From Akkermansia muciniphila (GTDB taxonomy: Bacteria > Verrucomicrobiota > Verrucomicrobiia > Verrucomicrobiales > V1-33): a stretch of 34,013 nucleotides of DNA. The notes beneath the pieces are model-generated. The model did not search any database and was not told where the DNA came from. It worked only from the letters and a program-made list of their open reading frames with translations. The stretch is from NCBI GenBank assembly GCA_945900785.1, contig CAMDJM010000051.1:1-34013 (forward strand). Reading direction: 5' to 3'. Positions 1 to 8,042 of the stretch are shown here, piece by piece. Position numbers and translations under genes: made by a program. Each line of letters opens with the position of its first letter. The stretch's first letter is position 1.

Positions 1-197
1 CCGGGGTGGGAAAGATCTCAAAAAGTCACCCCTTTATTTTCACGAAAAGAACCCAGTGAATAAAAGACCGGGCAATTCAAAAATATATATATTTATTCGT
101 AATTACCATAGCCCAACCTTGGAAACTTAAGTCAGACAGGCTGCTAGTCGAAGCTTTCAGCATCATGTAGGGGACGGAGCACGGACGGTCGGCCAAG
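1..197. other. AT-rich intergenic flank, no gene seen
   Basis: This left edge is clearly more AT-rich than the rest of the window, with an alternating A/T run near 81-93. It lies just downstream of the stop of the minus-strand gene ending at 198, so it is probably the 3' flank of that operon. I see no convincing hairpin followed by a T-run and no coding frame with a recognisable protein. Confidence 0.4.
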
Positions 198-1115
198 CTA
201 CTTCCGCTGCCGTTGCAGGATGGCCTCCTCCACCGCTTTTTGCTCCGCTTCGCGCAACTGCTGACGCTTCCGTTCGCGGTCCTTGCGGGCTTGTTCGCTG
301 GCCAGGATGGCCGGCACCTGGGATGCCACTTCGGCAGGCAGCGCTGCCTCCGGGAGCAGCGTCCTGACTTTGGGATAGAGCTGGACCAGCAGGGTATTCC
401 CTGTGGGGGTGCGGTCCCCATTGGTGTCTGGGCCGCTGTGATACATCTCGAGGAGCAGGGGCCAGGCTTCCAGCTCACGCCCGGGGGCGCGGGCCAGGTT
501 GTAGACATAGTTCCTCCAGAGGAAGCGGTGTTTCGGACGGAGCTGCCAGGCTTTGTAAAACCACGCCGAAGCCTCCCCGTAGTTGGCATCACGGTTTTTC
601 TCAAAGTCTGCCTTCAGCGTCGCGATGGCCCGCGGCAGGCGGTAGTCATGGGGCAGGTGCTTCATGCCATCCTGGAGCACTGCTATGCCGTGATCGATCA
701 GGTTTTGGCGGATCCAGGGTTGCAGACCGGGACGGGTTTGATCCTCGAAGCGGTAGTAGTCGAAGGCATTGTAGGCGCTCATCCAGGAACGGAAGTCCCA
801 ATAATGATATTCCCGGGGCTGCAGGCGGGTGCAGATGGCATACGAAGCATCCACCTTGGCCCAATTCTGCTGCTGCCAGGAGTCGAGATTCTTTACCTCA
901 ATGACGCTTGCCACGAGGGAGCGGAAGCCGCCCAGCACGGCGATGAAAAAAGACTGCCCCAACTCATCCCGCAGGGAAAGGTTCAAGCGTTCCTCTGCCA
1001 GTTGACGTTCCTGCAATTCCTTGGAAAACGCATGCTCCAGCGGCAGCCGGATCAGTCCCCCCACCAAAATGACGAGCAGGGCGAGAAGCCACTTTATCGG
1101 TCGGACGGTGCTCAT
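198..1115 (-). CDS. membrane-anchored helical (TPR-like) protein of ABC export operon
   Basis: This 305-residue protein has one N-terminal membrane segment (about residues 8-24) and a mostly helical remainder. The pattern LGQSFFIAVLGGFRSL (52-67), then a Trp/Tyr-rich stretch (about 80-122) and repeated Tyr/Trp/Leu helices to about 230, suggests tetratricopeptide-like helical pairs, although no repeat is canonical. The C-terminus (about 275-305) is a highly charged Lys/Arg/Glu/Gln helix. It starts 2 bp after the stop of the ABC permease and is the last gene of the ATPase-permease operon, so it probably works with that transporter at the membrane, perhaps as an accessory or periplasmic scaffold. 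I believe similar proteins sit next to ABC-2 transporters in other Verrucomicrobiota, but this is from memory. Function is unknown. Confidence 0.8.
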   Translation of the reverse strand: MSTVRPIKWLLALLVILVGGLIRLPLEHAFSKELQERQLAEERLNLSLRDELGQSFFIAVLGGFRSLVASVIEVKNLDSWQQQNWAKVDASYAICTRLQPREYHYWDFRSWMSAYNAFDYYRFEDQTRPGLQPWIRQNLIDHGIAVLQDGMKHLPHDYRLPRAIATLKADFEKNRDANYGEASAWFYKAWQLRPKHRFLWRNYVYNLARAPGRELEAWPLLLEMYHSGPDTNGDRTPTGNTLLVQLYPKVRTLLPEAALPAEVASQVPAILASEQARKDRERKRQQLREAEQKAVEEAILQRQRK

Positions 1116-1117
1116 AA

Positions 1118-2053
1118 TTACAGCTCCTTGTCAGAGAAAATAACGTAGGCGGCCATGAGGTGCACCACCAGATAGACCAGGGTGAGCCCTGCCATCTTGC
1201 CCATCACCAGTGCGGGCACCGCAGATCCCGTCACGACTGCGTCCACAATATCAAATCCCTTGAAGTCCGGAAACAGCAGGGACACTGCCCCCCCGATGGC
1301 GCGGGGGACGATGGAGGCATCCTGCCCCAGCAGGGTATCCCGGGCGAGGGATTGCGCCTGACCGATCACCATGATCGCGAGCGAGGCCATGATGGTGAAA
1401 ATGGTGGAACTGGCAAAGGTGGACACCAGTAGCGTGACCCCGGTGAGCACGATGGCCTTGAAAAAAATCGCCAGCACGCCGTTCTGCAGATTCCAGGTAA
1501 GGCCCTGTCCCATCATGGATTCCTGCACGGAAGCGATGTTGGCTTCCAGCATTTCGCGGGTGGCGAATTTGCGGTTCTGAAGCGCCGCCACCTGCTCGGA
1601 AATGATCGCCTGTTCCTTCAGGTAGAGCACCACGCTGAATAATACGTCCATCAGGATGAGGGAAATGAAGATGAGAAAAACCACGCCGAGCAGTTTGCCG
1701 AGCAGATATTCCAAGCGGGGCACCGGTTTGCAGAGAATGGTATACAGGGTGCGGTCCTCAATATCCCGCGGGATCAGCAACGCCGTGCCTGCGATGGCGA
1801 AGAGCATGCTGAACAGCGACATGCTGGCCAGCGAGACGTCCTTCAGCAGTTTCAATTGTCCGTCGGTTTGCAGGTCTGCGAAAGCAAAGCTGGCCGCAAT
1901 GACCGCGACCGCGAAGATCGCCATGAAATAAAAGACCTTCATGCGCACCAGTTGGGTGAAGGTGCCACCTGCGAGGGTGAGGATGCGGCTCAGGGAAAAC
2001 CGGATGTGACGGCGCGCAGCCGGCCGGGGGATGTCAGGGGAGGAGGGCGTCAT
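1118..2053 (-). CDS. ABC-2 type transporter permease
   Basis: This 311-residue integral membrane protein has about six hydrophobic segments (roughly 40-58, 75-94, 118-145, 193-212, 214-231 and 285-306). The stretch RDIEDRTLYTILCKPV (96-111), just before the third segment, matches the conserved cytoplasmic region of ABC-2 permeases of the NosY/GldF kind. An extra hydrophilic loop (about 146-192) separates the third and fourth segments. The gene starts 7 bp after the stop of the ATP-binding subunit (2061) and ends 2 bp before the next gene, so the three are almost certainly co-transcribed. The permease would form the membrane channel of a homodimeric exporter. The substrate cannot be read from the sequence. 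Confidence 0.9.
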   Translation of the reverse strand: MTPSSPDIPRPAARRHIRFSLSRILTLAGGTFTQLVRMKVFYFMAIFAVAVIAASFAFADLQTDGQLKLLKDVSLASMSLFSMLFAIAGTALLIPRDIEDRTLYTILCKPVPRLEYLLGKLLGVVFLIFISLILMDVLFSVVLYLKEQAIISEQVAALQNRKFATREMLEANIASVQESMMGQGLTWNLQNGVLAIFFKAIVLTGVTLLVSTFASSTIFTIMASLAIMVIGQAQSLARDTLLGQDASIVPRAIGGAVSLLFPDFKGFDIVDAVVTGSAVPALVMGKMAGLTLVYLVVHLMAAYVIFSDKEL

Positions 2054-2060
2054 GGCTTGG

Positions 2061-2942
2061 TTATTTCACATATTCGCGGGAATCGGCAGAGGAGCCTCCA
2101 GTGACGTCAAGGAAAAGGCGTTCGAGCGTGGTGCGCGGGTTGCCCAGGTGGAGCAGTTCCGTGGCGGATTGCCCGGCGATGAGAGCACGCACGGCGGCCA
2201 GCACTTCCGGGGTGGCATTCCGCAGCAGGATTTCCGTTTGGTCCTCAATGCTCATCAGGTCCGACAGCAGACCTTCCCGCACCAGCTTGCCTTTGTAAAT
2301 AATCCCCACCCGGTCACAAACCTCCTGCACCTGCTCCAGCAGGTGGGACGATAAAATAACGGTAATCCCCTGGCCCCTCAGCGTGAGAATGAGATCGCGG
2401 ATTTTGCGGGATCCCCCAGGATCCACCCCCGCGGTAGGCTCATCCAGCACTACCAGCCGCGGCCGGTGAATGATGGCCTGCGCCAGGCCGATGCGTTGCA
2501 GCATGCCCTTGGAATACCCCGAGAGCCGCCGGTCCGCCGCCTGCTCCAGTTCCACCAGCGCCAGCAACTCCGCTGTGCGCTCCTTCAGGGCCGCTCCCCG
2601 GATCCCGCACAGCTTGCCGTAAAAGGCGAGCGTCTCCCGGCCTGTCAGGTGCCGGTAGAAGTAGGGATTTTCCGGCAAAAACCCCACATCTTCACGGCTA
2701 TCCACCCGGGCGGAGTCCCGCCCGAAAATCGCACAGGTGCCTTGGGTGGCCCGCAGCAGGCCCAGCAGCACTTTCATCGTGGTGCTTTTGCCTGATCCAT
2801 TCGGACCGATCAGGCCGTAAATTTGTCCGGGGGCGATATCAAAGGAGACGTCATCCACGGCGGTAATGCTCTGCCGCCGGAGCGTGGGCAGACGGAAGAC
2901 GCGCGTGAGGTGTTTGATGGAAACAGCTGGAAATTCAGACAT
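2061..2942 (-). CDS. ABC transporter ATP-binding protein
   Basis: This 293-residue nucleotide-binding subunit has all the catalytic motifs: Walker A GPNGSGKST (46-54), signature LSGYSKGM (140-147), Walker B LVVLDEP (163-169), and H-loop His200. The sequence GFLPENPYFYRHLTGRE (88-104) fits the Q-loop region of the ABC-2/CcmA class. The C-terminal 80 residues (after about 215) are the usual extension of drug or polymer exporters. It hydrolyses ATP on the cytoplasmic face to drive the permease encoded 7 bp downstream. It is the first gene of a three-gene operon. The 5' region shows only a weak promoter-like sequence, and no good ribosome-binding site precedes the ATG. Confidence 0.95.
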   Translation of the reverse strand: MSEFPAVSIKHLTRVFRLPTLRRQSITAVDDVSFDIAPGQIYGLIGPNGSGKSTTMKVLLGLLRATQGTCAIFGRDSARVDSREDVGFLPENPYFYRHLTGRETLAFYGKLCGIRGAALKERTAELLALVELEQAADRRLSGYSKGMLQRIGLAQAIIHRPRLVVLDEPTAGVDPGGSRKIRDLILTLRGQGITVILSSHLLEQVQEVCDRVGIIYKGKLVREGLLSDLMSIEDQTEILLRNATPEVLAAVRALIAGQSATELLHLGNPRTTLERLFLDVTGGSSADSREYVK

Positions 2943-3070
2943 GGGGAGGGGGAGGTGCCCGGGAGAAGACTATCGTTTTCCGGGAATCAGGCAAGCCCAG
3001 TGTCATGAATTCTCTCTGGATGCTCTGCTTTCCGGTCCCGTGACCGGGCAAGCAAGGGGCCGACACAATA

Positions 3071-3098
3071 ATGGCCGCCGGGCGAACCCGGCGGCCAT
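3071..3098 (-). terminator. hairpin terminator downstream of coiled-coil gene
   Basis: A perfect 12-bp inverted repeat (3071-3082 against 3087-3098) encloses a 4-nt loop. Read on the minus strand the loop is TTCG, the sequence of a very stable RNA tetraloop. It lies 37 bp past the stop of the minus-strand gene ending at 3135. The sequence after the stem on that strand starts with TATTGTG rather than a clean T-run, so termination may be imperfect. A second, shorter hairpin (6-bp arms, 3032-3037 and 3042-3047) follows. Confidence 0.6.
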
Positions 3099-3134
3099 GG
3101 CAAATCAGAGCGGCTGAACCGCTATCCCTGACCA

Positions 3135-4379
3135 TCAGGGAGGAGTCACCACAAAGCCGGCGGCCTCCTTTTTCACTTCATTCAGGGAGATGAAGTCTTT
3201 TTCCAAGCCCTTCACCTTGTCTGTAAGCTGTTGCAGCTTGGACATCAATTCATTGCAGGCCCCTTGGAATTGATCCCGCTCGCCTTTCAGGCTATCACGC
3301 TGGTGGGCCAGGGTTTCCACTTCCAATTTCACCGTTCTGAATTGGTCCGCGAGCACTTCCTTTTCCTTCTGCAAGCTTTGCAGGGAGCCCTGCTGGCCTT
3401 TGTTTTGATCCGTCAGTGCTTTGATTTTTTCGCTCAGCTCATTGATCTGCTTTTGGAGCGTGTCGCGGGCAGCCATCAGTTCCAGCTTTTCCTTGCTCAG
3501 GGTTTCGTTCGTCTTCAGCAGGGAATCCTTGGTCGCCTGGGCATCGGCGAAGGCTTTGTTGATCTCGCTCAGGCCCTTGTCCAGCTTGGCGATTTCCTCA
3601 CCTTTCGCCTTCATGGCCGCCGCAATATCCGTTTTTTCCTTTTCGAGGGCGCTGACGGATGTTTTGATGCTTTGCTCACGCTGGATGCCGGCGAGGACCT
3701 CGCCTTTCAACATCGTCTCGCGTTCCTGACCGAGTTTGAGGTCGCCCAGGCGGGTGCTGAGTTCCGCTTTGATCGCTTCCTCACGCTTTTTTGCTTCGGT
3801 GAGTTCGGAACCCCGGGCTTCCAGGGCTCCATTGAGATCGGTGCGGGCTTTTTCGAGGCTGGCGATGGTATTCTTCAAGCCCGTCTCGCGCTCCATGCCA
3901 GCGTTGAGATCCATCTTCAGGGTGGCTTCCCGGCGGGTCGCCAACTCAAGTTTTCCACCCAAATCCTTCTCCCGGCCAGTGGAAGCCGCCAACTCCCCCC
4001 TGGTCTGCTCCAGAGTGGCGGTAGTAGCCACCAGTTTATTATCCAAATCAACGACCTTCAGTTTGGTTTCAGTCAGTTCCGTGGTCAGGGTGACGACCTG
4101 GTGGTTCAATTCCCTGCCGGTTTTTTCCAGGGCGGCTTTGTCCCTGGTCAGTTGCTTGCCTTCAGCGGTAAGGACGGTGATTTCCCCTTCCTTGTTGGTG
4201 ATGATCCCGGTTTTCCGGGCCACATTGATCTCCAACGACTTGTTCTCTGTGTGCAGATCATTGTTGATTTTTGAACTGACACCCCCAAACACCAGGCTGA
4301 CGCCGAGGGCACCTAGCAAAAGGCGGCCGCTTTTGTTGGATTGAGGTTCGGAATGGGAAGTCGCTGGAAGGGCGTTCAT
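3135..4379 (-). CDS. membrane-anchored long coiled-coil protein
   Basis: The protein is 414 residues from the ATG at 4379. An upstream in-frame start at 4478 would add 33 residues, but it lies upstream of the likely -10 element at 4439-4447, so 4379 is preferred. A hydrophobic segment (about 19-36) acts as an uncleaved anchor or signal peptide. Nearly everything from 45 to 405 is a continuous Lys/Glu/Leu-rich coiled coil with few Pro or Gly residues. Arg-Glu pairs recur at 137, 150, 164, 199, 220 and 234, mostly multiples of seven apart. Residues 150-197 and 220-267 are clearly related copies 70 residues (ten heptads) apart. It ends in GFVVTPP. The body is probably periplasmic. The role is unknown; a structural or scaffolding function is an inference. 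A stable hairpin follows the gene. Confidence 0.8.
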   Translation of the reverse strand: MNALPATSHSEPQSNKSGRLLLGALGVSLVFGGVSSKINNDLHTENKSLEINVARKTGIITNKEGEITVLTAEGKQLTRDKAALEKTGRELNHQVVTLTTELTETKLKVVDLDNKLVATTATLEQTRGELAASTGREKDLGGKLELATRREATLKMDLNAGMERETGLKNTIASLEKARTDLNGALEARGSELTEAKKREEAIKAELSTRLGDLKLGQERETMLKGEVLAGIQREQSIKTSVSALEKEKTDIAAAMKAKGEEIAKLDKGLSEINKAFADAQATKDSLLKTNETLSKEKLELMAARDTLQKQINELSEKIKALTDQNKGQQGSLQSLQKEKEVLADQFRTVKLEVETLAHQRDSLKGERDQFQGACNELMSKLQQLTDKVKGLEKDFISLNEVKKEAAGFVVTPP

Positions 4380-4438
4380 AGGTAAAAAGGGAGGATCTGT
4401 AGGACTGGATGGCAAATAAAATTGACCGACCCCGCGAC

Positions 4439-4447
4439 CATATACCA
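4439..4447 (-). promoter_or_regulatory. putative extended -10 element for the coiled-coil gene
   Basis: On the minus strand this reads TGGTATATG, an extended -10 form (TG-N-TATATG). Transcription would start about 50 bp upstream of the ATG at 4379. The same nine bases occur on the plus strand at 4535-4543, before the iscA-like gene. No good -35 box lies at the standard distance. Confidence 0.35.
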
Positions 4448-4510
4448 AAGAGCGCATCCGGCAACATAAGTTTTTCACTCAAACACAAGCACTTGGGGTC
4501 GGCCAGCGGG

Positions 4511-4543
4511 TTGACGCCGCCCGCACCGTCTCTATGGTATATG
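4511..4543 (+). promoter_or_regulatory. putative sigma-70-type promoter of the iscA-like gene
   Basis: TTGACG (4511-4516) is followed after 16 bp by TATGGT (4533-4538), and a TGGTATATG extended -10 overlaps at 4535-4543. Either choice puts the transcription start within a few bases of the ATG at 4548, so the message may be leaderless or nearly so. That fits the absence of a Shine-Dalgarno sequence. Confidence 0.4.
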
Positions 4544-4547
4544 TCCC

Positions 4548-4934
4548 ATGAGTTCCTCCTTCCCCATCCCGGCCCGGCCGGTGAATTTTAAAATCGGCAA
4601 TGAGCGCCTTATCAAGGTGCTTCCCGGAGCCAGTGCCCGGCTGGGTGGACTCTTGAAAAAACAGGGCCGCGCCGAACACGGGGCCCTGCGGGTGGCTGTG
4701 GTGGGCGGCGGCTGCTCCGGCCTCCAATACAGGATGGATCTCGTGGACGGCCCCGCTGACCGGGATATCATGGTGGAAAGCGGCGGAGTCCGGGTCGTCG
4801 TTGACCCTAAAAGCGCCCTTTTTGTCAGCGGCTCCGAACTGGATTTCAGTGAGGACCTCCAACAGGGCGGCTTCAAGGTCTCCAATCCCAATGCCATCGT
4901 CACCTGCTCCTGTGGGGAAAGTTTTGCCGCCTGA
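4548..4934 (+). CDS. HesB/IscA-type iron-sulfur cluster assembly protein
   Basis: This 128-residue A-type carrier has the three invariant cysteines of the family: Cys56 in VGGGCSGLQY, and Cys120 and Cys122 in the C-terminal TCSCGESF motif. The length and the NAIVTCSCGESF ending are typical of IscA/ErpA/SufA. These proteins bind iron or a [2Fe-2S]/[4Fe-4S] cluster and pass it to apo-proteins in the cytoplasm. Which member this is (iscA, erpA or sufA) cannot be settled here. The gene is followed 16 bp later by an HscB-like J-domain protein, a pairing that supports a role in the ISC pathway. The start at 4548 follows a promoter-like sequence almost directly. Confidence 0.93.
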   Translation: MSSSFPIPARPVNFKIGNERLIKVLPGASARLGGLLKKQGRAEHGALRVAVVGGGCSGLQYRMDLVDGPADRDIMVESGGVRVVVDPKSALFVSGSELDFSEDLQQGGFKVSNPNAIVTCSCGESFAA

Positions 4935-4950
4935 GCCTTCTGTCCTGCGC

Positions 4951-5547
4951 ATGGCGTCTGATTCCTTTGCTCTCCTTGGCCTGCCCCGCTCAGCTTGTCT
5001 CAGCCCGGACGAAATCCGCGCAGCTTTCCAGAAAGCGGCCGCCGCCGCCCACCCGGACGCCGCCGCCCATGAGGCCGACCGCGCTGCACGCACCCTGCTA
5101 TTCCAGCAAATCAACGAAGCCTCGGGCATCCTAACCCCCATCGCCTCCCGCCTGAAACACCTGCTCGCCCTCGAAGCCCCCGGTTTCATCCCCTCCCGTG
5201 CCGCGCCCATGGACGACGCTCTGGTCGCACTCTTCAGTGAGGTCGGCTCCGCTGTGCAACTCGCGGCTGCCTGGACCCGGGACCGCCTCGCCGCGACCAC
5301 ATTTCTTGCCAAAGCCAGCCTGACCGCCCGCGAAATGCAGGTCCAGGAAGCCCTCGAAGCCGCTGGGGCCAGCCTCCGGCTTGCCCAGGAGTCCCTCGCC
5401 GCCTCCCTGCCCGGATTGGAAGCCATGCGCTCGACCGGTCCTGTCCCCACGGAGGCCCTGCACACCCTTGCCCAGCGGGCATCCTTCCTTGAAAAATGGC
5501 AGTCCCAGCTGCAGTCCGCCTGGGGAGCCCTCTTCGCTGCTTCTTAA
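4951..5547 (+). CDS. HscB-like J-domain co-chaperone
   Basis: This 198-residue protein has an N-terminal J domain: SFALLGLPRSACLSPDEIR, then AAHPDAAAHE with the diagnostic HPD triad at 34-36. The remainder (about 75-198) is an Ala/Leu-rich helical domain in the position of the HscB C-terminal domain, which binds the IscU scaffold. The HPD loop stimulates the ATPase of an Hsp70 partner. The ATG at 4951 is preferred over upstream in-frame starts, which fall inside the preceding IscA-like gene. It lies 16 bp after that gene, and the pair points to Fe-S cluster biogenesis. No hscA or iscU is in the window. HscB is the best reading, but a generic DnaJ-domain protein is possible because the C-terminal domain is diverged. 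Confidence 0.82.
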   Translation: MASDSFALLGLPRSACLSPDEIRAAFQKAAAAAHPDAAAHEADRAARTLLFQQINEASGILTPIASRLKHLLALEAPGFIPSRAAPMDDALVALFSEVGSAVQLAAAWTRDRLAATTFLAKASLTAREMQVQEALEAAGASLRLAQESLAASLPGLEAMRSTGPVPTEALHTLAQRASFLEKWQSQLQSAWGALFAAS

Positions 5548-5573
5548 CTCTGATCCCCTGCCGGCAATTTAAC

Positions 5574-6533
5574 ATGAAACGCATCCTTCTCTCCACCACC
5601 AGCTATCAGGACACCCCGGGTGCCCACCATGGGCTTCTCGCCAGTCAGGGCTACGAAATCGTGCGCGCGCGCGGCCCGCTGCCGGAGTCCCGCATGCTGG
5701 AGCTGGCGGGGGAATTCGATGGATTCCTCTGCGGGGATGACGACATCACCCACGCAGTCCTCACCAAGTGCGCCCCGCGTCTGAAGGTCATCAGCAAATA
5801 CGGCATCGGCCTTGACAAAATCAACCTGAGCGCCTGCCAGGAACTTGGCGTGCCCGTTCTCTTCACTCCGGGCGTGAATCATACCACGGTCGCAGAACAC
5901 ACCTTTTGTCTGCTGCTCGCCCTTGTCAGAAACCTCGTGGACTCCGTCAACGCCACCCGGGCCGGCAAGTGGACCCGCATCACCGGCAACGAACTCTGGC
6001 AGAAAAAAATCGGCATCATCGGCCTGGGCCGGATTGGTCAGGAAATGATCAAACGCTGCCGCGGATTTGAAATGGAAGTGCACGCCTACGGGAACTATTG
6101 GCCGGAGGAATTCTGCGCCGCCTGGCAGGTGGTAAGGCACGAAACCATCGAGAGCCTGCTGGCGGCGGTGGATATTCTCAGTCTGCACACCATGCTGAGC
6201 GCCTCTTCCCGGCACCTCATCAATGCAGACCGCCTTGCCTATCTGAAAAAGGGTGCCCTGCTGATTAACACCTCCCGCGCCGAACTGGTGGACGCGGCAG
6301 CTGTGCTCGCTGCGCTGAACGGCGGCCAGCTTGGCGGCTACGCAGCAGATGTGATGGAGCACGAGCCACCCGCTCCTGACGAGCTTTTGCTCAGCCATAC
6401 GAAATCAATCATCACGCCCCACATCGGCAGCCGCACCTTCGAAAGCGTGCCCCGGCAAGCCATGCGCGCCACCCAAAACCTGATCAATTTTTTCAACGGC
6501 GACGGCGAAGTATTCTACGCCACCCGGGACTGA
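5574..6533 (+). CDS. D-2-hydroxyacid / phosphoglycerate dehydrogenase
   Basis: This 319-residue NAD-dependent dehydrogenase of the D-isomer 2-hydroxyacid family has the GLGRIG dinucleotide loop (150-155), catalytic Arg235 in INTSRAELVD, Glu264 in the ADVMEHEPP segment, and His283 in TPHIGS. The N-terminal substrate domain contains SKYGIGLDKINL (75-86), characteristic of phosphoglycerate dehydrogenase-like members. The C-terminal ACT regulatory domain of classical SerA is absent, so the protein resembles the short PGDH-like enzymes. The exact substrate (3-phosphoglycerate, glyoxylate or another 2-oxoacid) is uncertain. The ATG at 5574 is 26 bp after the J-domain gene; earlier in-frame starts overlap that gene and would add non-conserved residues. 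Confidence 0.9.
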   Translation: MKRILLSTTSYQDTPGAHHGLLASQGYEIVRARGPLPESRMLELAGEFDGFLCGDDDITHAVLTKCAPRLKVISKYGIGLDKINLSACQELGVPVLFTPGVNHTTVAEHTFCLLLALVRNLVDSVNATRAGKWTRITGNELWQKKIGIIGLGRIGQEMIKRCRGFEMEVHAYGNYWPEEFCAAWQVVRHETIESLLAAVDILSLHTMLSASSRHLINADRLAYLKKGALLINTSRAELVDAAAVLAALNGGQLGGYAADVMEHEPPAPDELLLSHTKSIITPHIGSRTFESVPRQAMRATQNLINFFNGDGEVFYATRD

Positions 6534-6632
6534 GGGATACGACCGGAAATAAAGCGCAAAGTCATGCCGGGAGACAACTGTGAAAGTGAGAAAGGTTGAC
6601 GGCCTGAGGGCGTTGTGTGAAGCATGTAATCC

Positions 6633-7943
6633 ATGAAGCAATCCCGTTTATTTTCCTTTTTGGCTGTTCTTTCCACCATGGCCTTCAGCGGGGCTGGTCC
6701 GTCCAGGGCGGCTGAAGGCGCGGCAGAGGCGGGTTGGGATCAATTCCGGGGGCCTGCCGGGACGGGGCACGCGGCGGTCGCAGGATTGCCCATGACCTGG
6801 TCGGATACGGAAAATGTGGTATGGAAAACGCCCATTCCCGGCAAAGGCTGGTCCACCCCACTGGTGCGGGATGGTCAGGTATGGCTGACCTCAGCCACGG
6901 AGGAGGGAAAGGAATTTTGGGCCTATTGTCTGGAGCGCAGCACTGGAAAAATCCTGCATGCGGTGAAGCTGTTCACCAGTGCAGCCCCGGAACCGCTGGG
7001 CAATGGGCTGAATTCCTACGCTTCCCCGACGGGCTTTTTGGAAAAGGGCAGGGTCTATCTGCATTTCGGCAGTTACGGCACCGCCTGCCTTGACACGGTG
7101 ACCTTTCAGGAAATCTGGCGCCGCACGGACTTGCCCTGCCGCCACTACCGCGGGCCGGGATCATCCGTTTTTCCGTGGAAGGACACCATCATCCTGACCA
7201 TGGATGGGGTGGATGTGCAGTATCTCGTGGCGCTGGACAAAAAGACCGGAGCCACGGTGTGGAAAACCGACCGCAACACCGCTTTTGACGATCTGGATGC
7301 AACCGGGAAACCGGTCATGGAAGGCGATCTGCGCAAGGCCTACAGCACGCCGATTCTGATTCAAACGGGTGCCATCACCCAACTGGTCAGCACCGGTTCC
7401 CGTGCCACGGTGGGATACGATCCTGATACGGGCAAGGAACGGTGGCGCAGTTGCTACAAAGGTTTTTCCAATGCGGCCCAACCCGCCTGGGTGGACGGTC
7501 TGCTGGTGCTGAACACCGGCCACGGCAAGGCGACCCTCCGCGCCTACCGGATCACGGAAGCCACGGCGGGCGATATTACCGAGGCTCTGGTCTGGGAGCA
7601 GACCAAATTCATCCCCACCCGCTCTTCCCCCCTGGTGGTGGAGGGCCTGATTTATGTAGTGGCGGACAATGGTTTTTTCAGTGCGGTGGATCCCAGGGAT
7701 GGGAATCTGCTTTACAGCGAGCGGACCGGGGGATCCGTGAGTGCCTCCCCCCTGTTTGCGGATGGGCACATTTATTTTTGCAATGAACGGGGGGATTGTT
7801 ATGTCATCCAGCCGGGGCGGGAATACCGGGAATTGGCGCACAACACCCTGCCGGAAGGCCTCATGGCGGGGCCCGCCGCCGTGGGGGACGCGCTTTTTTT
7901 AAGGAGCAAAACCCATCTCTATCTGATCCGGAAAGCGCCCTGA
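6633..7943 (+). CDS. secreted PQQ-type beta-propeller repeat protein
   Basis: This 436-residue exported protein begins with a signal peptide (hydrophobic core 6-20, likely cleavage near SRA-AEG at 26-27). The mature part starts with WDQFRGPAGTGHA (35-47), the hallmark opening of a large group of Planctomycetota/Verrucomicrobiota PQQ-like beta-propeller proteins. Tryptophan-docking-type repeats follow, for example VWKTPIPGKGWSTPLV, VALDKKTGATVWKTD, GYDPDTGKERWRSC and SAVDPRDGNLLYSERTG, consistent with a seven- or eight-blade propeller. It lacks the residues and partner domain of a full quinoprotein dehydrogenase, so a binding or scaffold role in the periplasm is more likely than catalysis. It is preceded by a 99-bp intergenic region and seems to be its own transcription unit. 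Confidence 0.9.
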   Translation: MKQSRLFSFLAVLSTMAFSGAGPSRAAEGAAEAGWDQFRGPAGTGHAAVAGLPMTWSDTENVVWKTPIPGKGWSTPLVRDGQVWLTSATEEGKEFWAYCLERSTGKILHAVKLFTSAAPEPLGNGLNSYASPTGFLEKGRVYLHFGSYGTACLDTVTFQEIWRRTDLPCRHYRGPGSSVFPWKDTIILTMDGVDVQYLVALDKKTGATVWKTDRNTAFDDLDATGKPVMEGDLRKAYSTPILIQTGAITQLVSTGSRATVGYDPDTGKERWRSCYKGFSNAAQPAWVDGLLVLNTGHGKATLRAYRITEATAGDITEALVWEQTKFIPTRSSPLVVEGLIYVVADNGFFSAVDPRDGNLLYSERTGGSVSASPLFADGHIYFCNERGDCYVIQPGREYRELAHNTLPEGLMAGPAAVGDALFLRSKTHLYLIRKAP

Positions 7944-8042
7944 GCCGCCCTGGCCCATGCCTTTACGGGCTGGATCCCTTCAGGTGAGGCGGATCTTGAC
8001 AAACCCATCCGCCTCCTGTTCCATACGCCCGACCTGCACCCC

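Noticed and set aside
77-604. 175-codon minus-strand frame at the left edge
   Set aside because: It overlaps the better-supported gene at 198-1115 in another frame and has no recognisable protein features.
2943-3060. Weak TTGCCT / TAGTCT promoter upstream of the ABC operon (minus strand)
   Set aside because: Only about half of the consensus bases match and spacing is 16 bp. It is too weak to list as a feature.
3231-4274. 347-codon plus-strand frame antisense to the coiled-coil gene
   Set aside because: It mirrors the Lys/Glu/Leu codons of the coiled coil as Phe/Leu/Gln and has no start signal or recognised domain.
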